In this document: piece by piece, positions 1-9,685 of the stretch
How the letters are laid out: every line of letters begins with the position of its first letter
Numbering within the stretch: the stretch's first letter is position 1
Made by a program: the position numbers and the translations under genes
The notes under the pieces: model-generated
The model's input: only the letters and a program-made list of their open reading frames with translations
Database searches by the model: none
Told to the model about the DNA's origin: nothing
DNA from: Azospirillum sp. TSO35-2
GTDB lineage: Bacteria; Pseudomonadota; Alphaproteobacteria; Azospirillales; Azospirillaceae
Length of the DNA stretch: 64,000 bases
Direction of reading: 5' to 3'
Assembly: GCF_003116095.1 (NCBI RefSeq)
Contig: NZ_LGRA01000021.1
Span: 853,719-917,718, forward strand

Positions 1-829
1 TGTAGGGCGAGTTGCCGATGGCGTCCTTGAAGTCCTGGCTGGTGATCTGGCCCTTGAACATCTGCTCGCGGACGTATTTCTCGGCGAGGTCGGGGTTGGC
101 GATGAAGGTCGCGGTCGCCTCGACGAAGCAGCGGATCAGGCGCTCGGCCACGTCGTGCTTCTTCGTGTAGAAGGCCTCGGTGACGACCAGCGAGCGGACC
201 GGCTCGCCCAGCTCGGTGTCGTAGGGCTTGACCACCTCGACGCCGAAGCCCTTGTTGATGGCCTGGCTCGACTGCGGCTCCGACTGCGACATGGCGTCGA
301 TGTTGCCGGACAGCAGCGCCTGGTTCATGTCGGCGTAGGCCATGTAGACGATCTGCACGTCCTTGCCCGGACGGTCGGACCAGCTCAGCCCGTGCTTGGA
401 CAGTTCGGCCAGCAGGATCAGCTCCTGCGCGCCGCCGCGCGGGGTGGCGACCTTCTTGCCCTTCAGGTCGGCGATGGTCTTGATGCCGGCATCGGGCTTG
501 GCGACGATGCGGGCGCCGCCCTTGGCGAAACCGGCGACGGCGTAGATCGGCACGCCCGAGGCACGGCCGGCGATGGCGGCGTCGACCGCGCTGGCGGCGA
601 CGTCGATCTCGCCGGCGACGATGGCGGGCAGGATGTCGATGCCCTTGGGGAAGACCCGCTCTTCGATCTTCAGGTCGTACTTGCCGGCGATCTCCTTCAT
701 GTAGGACACCGCGCCGTAATGGGCGAATTTCAGGTTGCCCAGTCGGACCAGATCGGCGGCCCCGGCGGCCTGGGTGACCAGGGCGGCGGCGGCGAAGGCG
801 GCGGCGGCAAGCAGGCTCTTCCTGAGCAT
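1..829 (-). CDS. NitT/TauT-type ABC transporter substrate-binding protein (3' end beyond window)
   Basis: Periplasmic binding protein of an uptake ABC transporter of the nitrate/sulfonate/taurine (SsuA/TauA/ThiY-like) family. Read on the minus strand from an ATG at 829, preceded by GGGAGAG, it opens with a Sec signal peptide (basic MLRKS, then an Ala-rich core ending near AAGA). Typical family stretches follow: VRLGNLKFAHYG, FPKGIDILPAIVAGEIDVAA, and a block resembling DLKGKKVATPRGGAQE. About 276 codons are visible and the frame stays open at base 1, so the C-terminus and any permease and ATPase genes lie outside the window. The substrate cannot be told; taurine, alkanesulfonate, nitrate and thiamine precursors all use this fold. 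It is divergent from the acyl-CoA dehydrogenase gene at 1142. Confidence 0.85.
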   Translation of the reverse strand, partial: MLRKSLLAAAAFAAAALVTQAAGAADLVRLGNLKFAHYGAVSYMKEIAGKYDLKIEERVFPKGIDILPAIVAGEIDVAASAVDAAIAGRASGVPIYAVAGFAKGGARIVAKPDAGIKTIADLKGKKVATPRGGAQELILLAELSKHGLSWSDRPGKDVQIVYMAYADMNQALLSGNIDAMSQSEPQSSQAINKGFGVEVVKPYDTELGEPVRSLVVTEAFYTKKHDVAERLIRCFVEATATFIANPDLAEKYVREQMFKGQITSQDFKDAIGNSPY

Positions 830-962
830 GATTCTCTCCCAAGGCTTGGTCCACGGCCCGTCGCCGCGGTTGCCCCGGTATCAGCAAGGCCCGTGCCACC
901 ATCCGTTGGCCGCGCAAACAGTTGGAAAGCCTGGACCGGGCCGTGCGGCTCCGACCGCGGAT

Positions 963-1010
963 CGGCGGATTTCCGCCGTCCGGCCGCTCGTCATCGGCGG
1001 AAATCCGCCG
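963..1010. repeat. 16-bp inverted repeat, each arm itself nearly palindromic
   Basis: CGGCGGATTTCCGCCG at 963-978 has its exact reverse complement at 995-1010. It lies in the roughly 310-bp gap between two divergent genes (829 and 1142), where no gene is seen. The core CGGCGGATTTCC recurs as a hairpin at 58105-58140, so this may be a dispersed REP-like element rather than a local operator. Confidence 0.6.
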
Positions 1011-1141
1011 ACGGCCGGCATCCTGCGGCAGGACGCCGCGACGGCCACGCGGCGCCGGACCGCCAACGACAAGCCATCGCAGCGCTCTGCAAAACCGTGT
1101 AGAAGATGCTGCACCTGCGAAACCAAAAAGGAATGGGGACA

Positions 1142-2026
1142 ATGACCGAGAGCACGGGAACCACCGAGGTCCAGACCATCGGCGTCATCGGTGCCGGCAC
1201 CATGGGCAACGGCATCGCCCAGGTCTGCGCCATCGCCGGCCTGACGGTGGTGATGACCGACATCTCCGACGCGGCGGTGCAGCGCGGGCTGTCGACCGTG
1301 GGCGGCAGCCTTGACCGTCTGGTCAAGAAGGAGAAGATGACCGCCGCCGACCGCGAGGCGGCACTGGCCCGCATCACCGCGACGACCGACAAGTCGAAGC
1401 TGGCGAGCTGCGACCTGGTGATCGAGGCGGCGACCGAGAACGAGGATCTGAAGGTCAAGATCCTGAAGGATCTCTGCAGCTTCCTGAAGCCGGACGCGCT
1501 GGTCGCCACCAACACCTCGTCGATTTCCATCACCAAGCTGGCCGCGGCGACCGACCGTCCCGACCGCTTCATCGGCATGCACTTCTTCAACCCGGTGCCG
1601 CTGATGGCGCTCTTGGAGCTGATCCGCGGCATCCAGACCTCCGACGACACCCACGCCAAGGCCGAGGCCTTCGCCAAGCGCGTCGGCAAGGCACCGATCA
1701 CCGCCAAGAACAGCCCCGGCTTTGCGGTCAACCGCATCCTGTGCCCGATGATCAACGAGGCGATCTTCGCCCTTCAGGAAGGTCTGGCCACGGCGGAGGA
1801 CATCGACGCCGGCATGAAGCTGGGCTGCAACCACCCGATCGGCCCGTTGGCGCTGGCCGACCTGATCGGTCTGGACACCATGCTGTTCATCATGGACGTC
1901 TTCTACCAGGGCTTCAACGACCCGAAGTACCGCCCGGCCCCGCTGCTGAAGGAGATGGTCGACGCCGGCTACCTCGGCCGCAAGTCCGGCCGCGGCTTCT
2001 TCGACTACAGCAAGCCCGCGAAGTGA
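1142..2026 (+). CDS. hbd: 3-hydroxybutyryl-CoA / 3-hydroxyacyl-CoA dehydrogenase
   Basis: NAD(P)-dependent oxidation of 3-hydroxyacyl-CoA (or acetoacetyl-CoA reduction), cytoplasmic, in short-chain fatty acid, PHB or phenylacetate-type metabolism. The 294-aa product has the full single-domain length of the family. A Rossmann motif GAGTMGNGIAQ lies near residue 16, the catalytic His region GMHFFNPVPLM near the middle, and NSPGFAVNRIL opens the C-terminal domain, which ends GYLGRKSGRGFFDY. The ATG at 1142 is chosen because AAAAGGA sits 9 bp upstream; an in-frame ATG at 1106 has no ribosome binding site. It stands alone, so the exact pathway (PaaH or Hbd role) is uncertain. Confidence 0.9.
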   Translation: MTESTGTTEVQTIGVIGAGTMGNGIAQVCAIAGLTVVMTDISDAAVQRGLSTVGGSLDRLVKKEKMTAADREAALARITATTDKSKLASCDLVIEAATENEDLKVKILKDLCSFLKPDALVATNTSSISITKLAAATDRPDRFIGMHFFNPVPLMALLELIRGIQTSDDTHAKAEAFAKRVGKAPITAKNSPGFAVNRILCPMINEAIFALQEGLATAEDIDAGMKLGCNHPIGPLALADLIGLDTMLFIMDVFYQGFNDPKYRPAPLLKEMVDAGYLGRKSGRGFFDYSKPAK

Positions 2027-2066
2027 TGGGGTCGGGGGCATGGCCGAGGTGCGATGCCCCCTCACT

Positions 2067-2117
2067 CCCGCTCGATCGAGCGGGTCCCGCCCTCCCCCGC
2101 CTGTCAGCGGGAGAGGG
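2067..2117. terminator. Two adjacent hairpins between convergent genes
   Basis: CCCGCTCGATCGAGCGGG (2067-2084) is a perfect palindrome. It is followed by CCCTCCCCCGC / GCGGGAGAGGG (2090-2117), an 11-bp stem with one mismatch and a 6-nt loop. The pair lies between the convergent hbd and thiD genes and probably stops transcription from both sides. There is no T-tract. Confidence 0.5.
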
Positions 2118-2154
2118 TCAGGGAGGGGGCCAAGTTCACCGCCCCCTCATCCCC

Positions 2155-2951
2155 TCACGGAAACTCCCGCACCGTGTGCAGGTGGTTGAGCGGCCCGTGG
2201 CCATGCCCCAGCCCAGGCGCGGTCAGGATCGCCGTCTCGACAAAGGCGCGCGCACGGGCCACCGCGTCGCGGGTCGTCAGCCCCTGGGCCAAGCCGGCGG
2301 CGATGGCCGACGCCAGCGTGCAGCCGGTGCCGTGGGTGTGCGGCGTGTGGATGCGGGTGCCCTCGAACAGCGTCTCGCCCTCCTCCGTCAGCAGGAGGTC
2401 GTGCAGACGGTCGTCCTCCAGATGCCCGCCCTTCAACAGCACCGCCTTCGGGCCGAAGGTCAGGATCAGTTTGGCGGCGCGGCGCATGTCGTCCAGGTCG
2501 CGGATCGCGATGTCGGTCAGCGCCTCGGCCTCCGGCAGGTTCGGCGTCACCAGCTCGGCCAGCGGCAGCAGCCGCTTGCGCAGGGTCAGCACCGCGTCGG
2601 GGTCCAGCAGATGGTGGCCGCTCTTGGAAATCATCACCGGATCGACGACCAGCGGGACGTTCACCGCCTGCGCCTCGTATTCGGTCGCCACCGCCTCGAT
2701 CACGGCGGCGTTGGCGAGCATGCCGATCTTCACCGCGTCGGCGCCGATGTCCTCCAGCACCACCTTCATCTGGAGCGCGACGAAGGCCGGATCGACCGGG
2801 ATCACGCCATAGACGCCGGTGGTGTTCTGCGCGGTCAGCGCGGCGATCGCCGTCGCGGCGTAGGCACCGAGCGCGCTCACCGCCTTGATGTCGGCCTGGA
2901 TGCCGGCGCCGCCCCCCGAATCCGACCCGGCGACGATCAGGACACGACCCT

Positions 2952-2955
<4 letters not shown>
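2155..2955 (-). CDS. thiD: Hydroxymethylpyrimidine/phosphomethylpyrimidine kinase
   Basis: Phosphorylates HMP and HMP-phosphate in thiamine biosynthesis (ribokinase-like fold, cytoplasmic). The 266-aa protein opens with MKGRVLIVAGSDSGGGAGIQ, the hallmark substrate loop, and carries VLLKGGHLEDD and the anion-hole motif THGTGCTLASAIAAGLAQG with its catalytic Asp position replaced by context typical of ThiD (HGTGC). Its ATG overlaps the glmM stop in an ATGA arrangement, so the two genes are probably translationally coupled. It is the last gene of a folP-glmM-thiD series on the minus strand. Confidence 0.95.
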
Positions 2956-4325
<1,370 letters not shown>

Positions 4326-4481
4326 GAGAACCTCGGGTAGAGCCTCGGGCGTTCCGCGATCCGGATCGACGGACCGGGAGCGCCAAATGAAGAGTGTTTC
4401 TTCACCCGCCCGCGCCCGCGGGTCAAGCATCCTTCGGCGTCTGTGCGAAAGGGGTAGGCGCGGCCAAGGTCCGGCGCGGGA

Positions 4482-5639
4482 TCAGAGCGGATGCAGCCCT
4501 TCCCACAGGGCGCGCGCCTGGGCGGTTTCGGCGACGTCGTGGACGCGCAGGATCTGCGCCCCCTGGTTCAGCGTCTCCAACCCGGCGGCGAGCGACCCGG
4601 CCACACGGTCCTTCGGCGCCTCGCCGCGTGACAGGCGGCCGATGAACGCCTTGCGCGACAGGCCGATCAGCACCGCGCAGCCCAGCGCGTGGTACAGCGC
4701 GGTGTGGCGCAGGATCTCCAGGTTGTGCTCCACCGTCTTGCCGAAACCGATGCCGGGATCGACGGCGATGCGCTCCGCCGGCACGCCGGCGGCGGTGCAG
4801 CGGGCCACCCGCGCCTCCAGCCAGTCGAACACGTCCAGCGCGGCGTCGCGGTAGGTCGGGTCCTTCTGCATGGTCCCGGGCTCGCCCTGCATGTGCATCA
4901 GCACCACCGGCATGGCGGTGCGCGCCACCACCGGCAGCGCGTCGGGGTCGCCGAGGCCGGCGATATCGTTGACGATGCGGGCGCCGGCCGCCGCCGCGGA
5001 GTCCATCACCCGGGCGTGGCGGGTGTCGACCGAGACGACGGCGCCCTTCGCGGCGAAATGACGGATCACCGGCAGGACGCGCGCCTCCTCCTCCTCCGGC
5101 GGAACCGGGGCGGCGCCGGGGCGGGTGGACTCGCCGCCGATGTCCAGCAGGTCGGCGCCGGCCGCCAGCATCGCCTCGCCGTGGGCGATGGCGGCGGCGG
5201 GGTCGAAGAAATCTCCGCCGTCGGAGAAGCTGTCGGGCGTCACGTTGACGATGCCCATGATCCGCGGCCGGTCGAAGGCCAGCCCGCCGAACGGCGCCCG
5301 CGCCCGGGTCAGCGCGCCGAGCTGGCGGTCGAGCGCCTCCGCCACCGGGCGCGACCGCTCCCAGCCCCAGGCCATGATCTCCGACAGCGGGGCGAAGGCG
5401 CGGTCGAGGCGGGCGCCGCCGTCGCGGACGATCAGCTCGGCGGTGGAAAAGGCGAAGCGCCCGCCGGCCAGCGGCACCGCCGCCCCCTTGGCCCAGGCGG
5501 CGACCGGCATCAGCCCGACCGGGCGCAGATAGACCCGCACCCCCTCCTCCACCGCCCAGGGGCAGAAACCCGCCAGCGAGCCGGCTGCGGACTTGGCGGC
5601 CACGGGTTTGGACGCGGGTTTGGCGGAGGTCGGCGGCAT
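4482..5639 (-). CDS. folP: Dihydropteroate synthase with long N-terminal extension
   Basis: Condenses p-aminobenzoate with hydroxymethyl-dihydropterin diphosphate in folate synthesis; target of sulfonamides. Catalytic landmarks are IMGIVNVTPDSFSDGG, DIGGESTRPGA, VSVDTRHARV, IVNDIAGL and DPGIGFGKT, with a C-terminal RVHDVAE. From the chosen ATG at 5639 (AGGGG 7 bp upstream) the product is 385 aa, about 100 longer than typical FolP. The extra roughly 125 residues before IMGIVNV are Ala/Pro-rich and then contain a small folded-looking segment (VRVYLRPVGLMPVAAW). Similar extended forms are, to my knowledge, seen in other alphaproteobacteria, so this is not a frameshift. It is the first gene of the folP-glmM-thiD group. 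Confidence 0.93.
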   Translation of the reverse strand: MPPTSAKPASKPVAAKSAAGSLAGFCPWAVEEGVRVYLRPVGLMPVAAWAKGAAVPLAGGRFAFSTAELIVRDGGARLDRAFAPLSEIMAWGWERSRPVAEALDRQLGALTRARAPFGGLAFDRPRIMGIVNVTPDSFSDGGDFFDPAAAIAHGEAMLAAGADLLDIGGESTRPGAAPVPPEEEEARVLPVIRHFAAKGAVVSVDTRHARVMDSAAAAGARIVNDIAGLGDPDALPVVARTAMPVVLMHMQGEPGTMQKDPTYRDAALDVFDWLEARVARCTAAGVPAERIAVDPGIGFGKTVEHNLEILRHTALYHALGCAVLIGLSRKAFIGRLSRGEAPKDRVAGSLAAGLETLNQGAQILRVHDVAETAQARALWEGLHPL

Positions 5640-5711
5640 CGGAAAACCCCTGGCATCACGGGAACGCTCCACCGTTCCTGGCACGGCGCCCCGCCGCAAG
5701 GCAAGGAGCAA

Positions 5712-6626
5712 TCAGAGCCGCGCCGCCTCCTCGCCGATGCGCTGCCGCAGCCAGCTGTGGGAGGGGGAGCCGGTGTTGCGGCGGTGCCAGATCATCGACA
5801 CCTCGTAATCGCCGGATTCGAACGGCAGCGGGCTGGTCGCCAGCCCCAGCGCGTCGGCGCAGAGCCGGGCCAGCCGGGCCGGCAGGGTGGTCAGCATCGG
5901 CGCCCGGGTCAGGATCATCGGGATCGCCAGGAACTGCGTGGTCGAGGCGGCGACCCGCCGCCGGGTGCCCAGCGCGTGCAGCTCGTCGTCGACGAAGCTG
6001 GTCAGCCCGCCGCGCAGCGACGGCATCAGGTGGGGATAGCGGGTGTAGTCCTCCAGCCCGATCGGCGGCGTCACCGGCACCAGCGCCGGGTTGAACAGGC
6101 AGACATGCTCCTCGCGGTAGAGGAACTGGCGGTCGTGCCAGCGCCGCAGATCCTCGATGTAGCCGATCGCCAGATCGACGCTGCCGTCGTCCAGCGCGTT
6201 CAGCGTGGCGTCGGGGTCGAGGCTGCGCAGCGCCACCGACACCCGGAGGTCGCCCTGCGCCGCGTCGCGCAGGATGCCGGTCAGCAGCACCGCCTGCATC
6301 GAATCGGAGGTGGAGATCGTGAAGCTGCGCTCCTCCCGCAGCGGATCGAAACCCTCCTCCGCCGACAGCGCCCGTGCGGCGCCGATCAGCAGGTCGCGCA
6401 GCGGCTCGGCCAGACGCTGGGCGCGCGGCGTCGGCTCCATCCGGTTGCCGGTGCGCACGAACAGCGGATCGCCGACCAGCGTCCGCAGCCGGCCCAGCGC
6501 GTGGCTGACCGCCGATTGGCTGACGCCCAGCGCCTCGGCCGCGCGCGAGACGTTGCGCGTTTCCAGCAGCGCGTCGAACACCTTGATCAGGTTCAGGTCG
6601 AGGGCAGGGTTATGAATGGCTCTCAT
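5712..6626 (-). CDS. LysR-family transcriptional regulator
   Basis: Winged-helix activator/repressor, likely controlling the divergent molybdenum hydroxylase genes. The N-terminal HTH reads LDLNLIKVFDALLETRNVSRAAEALGVSQSAVSHALGRLR (quoted here only to locate it, residues about 9-48), followed by the linker helix and a periplasmic-binding-like effector domain. About 304 aa, the usual size. The ATG at 6626 is chosen over one 21 bp upstream because it leaves an ATGAA/TTCAT dyad (6633-6656) free as a possible operator. The inducer is unknown. Confidence 0.88.
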   Translation of the reverse strand: MRAIHNPALDLNLIKVFDALLETRNVSRAAEALGVSQSAVSHALGRLRTLVGDPLFVRTGNRMEPTPRAQRLAEPLRDLLIGAARALSAEEGFDPLREERSFTISTSDSMQAVLLTGILRDAAQGDLRVSVALRSLDPDATLNALDDGSVDLAIGYIEDLRRWHDRQFLYREEHVCLFNPALVPVTPPIGLEDYTRYPHLMPSLRGGLTSFVDDELHALGTRRRVAASTTQFLAIPMILTRAPMLTTLPARLARLCADALGLATSPLPFESGDYEVSMIWHRRNTGSPSHSWLRQRIGEEAARL

Positions 6627-6632
6627 GGCGAT

Positions 6633-6656
6633 ATGAATGCAGCCCATCTAGTTCAT
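6633..6656. promoter_or_regulatory. Candidate LysR-type operator (ATGAA-N14-TTCAT)
   Basis: A 5-bp dyad, ATGAA at 6633-6637 and TTCAT at 6652-6656, lies just upstream of the LysR start and about 170 bp before iorA. Position and shape suit an autoregulatory LysR site, but the match is short and could be chance. Confidence 0.3.
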
Positions 6657-6825
6657 TGTGCACTGTACCGTGTATTCTGCACAGCCGACGTTCACCCGCC
6701 ATCCCAATCGGGCGGAACGTCCCATCGATCGTACAGCATCGTCAGCCAACGCCCAAAACCGGGCAGCGGATCCACCCGCGGGGTTTCCGGGGTTACGTCC
6801 GTTCAGGGAGAAAGAGGCACAAGCC

Positions 6826-7287
6826 ATGATCAGCATCAACGTCAACGGTGAGGAACGGCAGGTCGACGTACCGGGCGACATGCCGCTGCTGTGGGTCCTG
6901 CGGGACGAGTTGAACATGACCGGCACCAAGTTCGGCTGCGGCATCGCCCAGTGCGGCGCCTGCACCGTCCATGTCGACGGCCAGCCGATCCGCGCCTGCC
7001 AAACGCCGGTCAGCATGCTGACCCCGGAGTCCAAGGTCACGACGATCGAGGGCGTCCGCGGCAAGGCGGCGGAGGCCGTGCAGGCGGCGTGGCAGAAGCT
7101 GGACGTCGTCCAGTGCGGCTATTGCCAGTCCGGCCAGATCATGAGCGCCATCGCGCTGCTGACCGACAACCGGAACCCGACCGACGCGGACATCGATTCG
7201 GCAATGGACGGCAACGTCTGCCGCTGCGCCACCTATGTCCGCATCCGCGCGGCGATCAAAGACGCCGCCCAGACGATGAGGGCCTGA
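6826..7287 (+). CDS. iorA: Molybdenum hydroxylase small subunit, [2Fe-2S] (isoquinoline 1-oxidoreductase alpha type)
   Basis: Electron-transfer subunit of an xanthine-oxidase-family hydroxylase. The 153-aa protein has a plant-ferredoxin cluster (CGIAQCGACTVHVDG plus a later Cys in RACQTP) and a second [2Fe-2S] domain (QCGYCQSGQI and VCRCATYVR). Start at 6826 with GGGAGAAAGAGG upstream; a longer frame from 6658 lacks homology. The large subunit gene begins 3 bp after its stop, so they form one operon. No FAD subunit is encoded nearby, as in IorAB and related two-subunit enzymes that pass electrons to cytochromes. The physiological substrate (N-heterocycle or aldehyde) cannot be read from sequence. 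Confidence 0.9.
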   Translation: MISINVNGEERQVDVPGDMPLLWVLRDELNMTGTKFGCGIAQCGACTVHVDGQPIRACQTPVSMLTPESKVTTIEGVRGKAAEAVQAAWQKLDVVQCGYCQSGQIMSAIALLTDNRNPTDADIDSAMDGNVCRCATYVRIRAAIKDAAQTMRA

Positions 7288-7290
7288 TCC

Positions 7291-9540
7291 ATGCTGCACC
7301 ATCTGATCCGTCAGGCCGCCCGCTCCGGCTTCGCGCTGGACATCGCCGCCAAGCCGCTGCCCACCCCGTCCCGCCGCTCCTTCCTGAAGGCGGTCGGGGC
7401 CGGCGGCGGCGCCCTGGTCATCGGCGCCCACCTGCCGATGCCGGCGCTGGCCGCCGAGGCGGCGCCGAAGATCATCGGCCCGGCCGACCCGCGGCCGCAG
7501 CTGTTCATCATCATCGCGCCGGACAACACGGTGACCGTGCTGGCCAAGCATCTGGACAAGGGCCAGGGCATCGTCACCGGCCTCGCCACCATCGTGGCGG
7601 AAGAGCTGGACGCCGACTGGGCCCAGGTGCGCGGCGCCTTCGCCCCGGCCGACAACAAGCTCTACGCCAACCATTTCTTCGGCGTCCAGGGCACCGGCGG
7701 CTCGACCGCCGTCGCCAACAGCTGGGACGAGCTGCGGATGGCCGGCGCCGCCGCCCGCGCCATGCTGGTCGCCACCGCCGCCGCCCGCTGGAACGTCCCG
7801 GCCGGCGAGGTGACGGTGGCGAAGGGCGTGGTGCGCCACGCCGCCTCGGGCCGCAGCTTCACCTTCGGCGATCTGGCGACCGACGCCGCCAAGTTGCCAG
7901 TCCCGCAGCAGGTCAAGCTGAAGGAGGCCAAGGACTATGTGCTGATCGGCAAGCCCGACCTGCACCGGCTGGACCACATCAGCAAGACCAACGGCACCGC
8001 GATCTTCGCCATGGACATCCGCCGTCCCGGCCAGGTGACGGCGGTGCTGGCCCGCTCGCCGCGCTTCGGCGGTACGGTGAAGAGCGTCGACGACGCGGCC
8101 GCCCGCAAGGTGCCGGGCGTGATCGAGGTGCTGACCCTGCCGGTCGGCGTCGCGGTGATCGCGAAGAACACCTGGGCCGCCACCCAGGGCCGCGAGGCGC
8201 TGAAGATCACCTGGGATGACGCCAAGGCCGAAACGCGCGGCACCGACGCCATGCTGGCCGACTACCGCAAGCTGGCCGACCAGCCGGGCGCCGTCGCCGC
8301 CAACAAGGGCGACGCCGACAAGACCTTCACCACGGTGGCGGCCAACGGCGGCCACGTCATCGACGGCGAGTTCGTCTTCCCCTACCTCGCCCACGCGCCG
8401 ATGGAGCCGCTGAACGCGGTGGTCGCCCTGAACCCCGACGGCGGCTGCACCATCTGGGCCGGCTCCCAGTTCCAGGGCGTCGAGCAGATGGTCGTCGCCG
8501 GCGTCCTCGGCTGCAAGCCGGAGCAGGTGAAGATCGAGACGCAATGGGCCGGCGGCAGCTTCGGCCGGCGTGCCACCCCGAACGGCGACTACATCGCCGA
8601 GGCGGCGATGATCGCCAAGGCCTACCCCAAGGCCCCGGTGCATCTGGTCTGGACGCGCGAGGACGACATCAAGGGCGGCCGCTACCGCCCGCTGTTCCTG
8701 CACCGGATCAAGGCGGCGGTGGACGCCAAGGGCAATCTGGTCGCCTGGAAGCAGCGCATCGTCGGCCAGAGCTTCATGGCCGGCACGCCGTTCGAGGCGG
8801 TGATGGTCAAGAACGGCGTCGACGAGACCTCGGTCGAGGGCGCGTCGGACATGGCCTACCCGGTGCCGAACCTCGCGGTCGACCTGCACAGCCCGACGTC
8901 GCCGGTGACGACGCTGTGGTGGCGGTCGGTCGGCCACACCCACACCGCCTACGCCAAGGAGGTGATGATCGACCGCCTCGCCAAGGCGGCGGGCAAGGAC
9001 CCGGTCGCCTTCCGCATGGAGATGCTGAAGGACCACCCGCGTCTGGCCGGCGTGCTGAAGCTGGCGGCGGACAAGGCCGGCTGGGGCCAGCCGCTGGCCA
9101 AGGGCAAGGGCCGCGGCGTCGCCGTGCATGAAAGCTTCAACACCTACGTCGCCCATGTCGCCGACGTGACGGTCGACGCCAAGGGCCAGGTCAAGGTCGA
9201 CCGTGTCGTCGTCGCCATCGACTGCGGCGAGGTGGTCAACCCCGACATCGTCAAGGCGCAGATGGAGGGCGGCGCCGGCTGGGGCATCGGCCACGCGCTG
9301 CGCGGCGAGATCACCATGACCGACGGGCTGGTCGACCAGGGCAACTTCGACAGCTTCCTGCCCTTGCGGATGTCGGACATGCCGGCGGTCGAGGTCCACA
9401 TCGTGCCGTCGCACGAACGGCCGACCGGCGCCGGCGAGCCGGGCGTGCCGACCGTCGCCCCGGCGGTGGCCAACGCCGTCTTCTCGGTGACCGGCCAGCC
9501 GCTGCAGACCCTGCCCTTCAGCCGGGACGGGATCGTCTAA
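7291..9540 (+). CDS. iorB: Molybdenum hydroxylase large subunit, Tat-exported (isoquinoline 1-oxidoreductase beta type)
   Basis: Molybdopterin-binding catalytic subunit, 749 aa. Residues about 28-55 form a Tat signal (SRRSFLKAVGAGGGALVIGA), so the IorAB complex is probably exported folded to the periplasm. Family motifs include KGQGIVTGLATIVAEELDADW near residue 90, GGSFGRRATPNGDY for cofactor contact, WWRSVGHTHTAY, and the catalytic-glutamate loop GAGEPGVPTVAPAVANAV near the C-terminus. It is translated immediately after iorA. The paralogous pair at 28700-31368 has the same two-subunit architecture, so this replicon carries two such enzymes. Isoquinoline itself is only one possible substrate; aldehydes are equally likely. 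Confidence 0.9.
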   Translation: MLHHLIRQAARSGFALDIAAKPLPTPSRRSFLKAVGAGGGALVIGAHLPMPALAAEAAPKIIGPADPRPQLFIIIAPDNTVTVLAKHLDKGQGIVTGLATIVAEELDADWAQVRGAFAPADNKLYANHFFGVQGTGGSTAVANSWDELRMAGAAARAMLVATAAARWNVPAGEVTVAKGVVRHAASGRSFTFGDLATDAAKLPVPQQVKLKEAKDYVLIGKPDLHRLDHISKTNGTAIFAMDIRRPGQVTAVLARSPRFGGTVKSVDDAAARKVPGVIEVLTLPVGVAVIAKNTWAATQGREALKITWDDAKAETRGTDAMLADYRKLADQPGAVAANKGDADKTFTTVAANGGHVIDGEFVFPYLAHAPMEPLNAVVALNPDGGCTIWAGSQFQGVEQMVVAGVLGCKPEQVKIETQWAGGSFGRRATPNGDYIAEAAMIAKAYPKAPVHLVWTREDDIKGGRYRPLFLHRIKAAVDAKGNLVAWKQRIVGQSFMAGTPFEAVMVKNGVDETSVEGASDMAYPVPNLAVDLHSPTSPVTTLWWRSVGHTHTAYAKEVMIDRLAKAAGKDPVAFRMEMLKDHPRLAGVLKLAADKAGWGQPLAKGKGRGVAVHESFNTYVAHVADVTVDAKGQVKVDRVVVAIDCGEVVNPDIVKAQMEGGAGWGIGHALRGEITMTDGLVDQGNFDSFLPLRMSDMPAVEVHIVPSHERPTGAGEPGVPTVAPAVANAVFSVTGQPLQTLPFSRDGIV

Positions 9541-9564
9541 GGAAGGCCGGGGCGATCGGTGCCG

Positions 9565-9600
9565 CCGGGGGCCCTCACCTCTTCGGGTGAGGGCCCCCGG
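9565..9600. terminator. Strong hairpin after iorB
   Basis: A perfect 15-bp stem (9565-9579 and 9586-9600) with a TCTTCG loop follows the iorB stop by 25 bp. There is no T-run, but the stem is almost all GC and the position fits a terminator before the next plus-strand gene. Confidence 0.7.
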
Positions 9601-9685
9601 GCCCGGTCGCGTTCACGGTTGCTCATCAATTGTTGCCTGCCAATACTGCCCCTTCTGAGCGTCACAGCGAACGGGCAGGAACGGT

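Noticed and set aside
6793..9414. Long minus-strand frame (873 codons) opposite iorAB
   Set aside because: It is antisense to clear molybdenum hydroxylase motifs and reads as low-complexity Arg/Gly/His/Asp/Val; such shadows are common in high-GC DNA.
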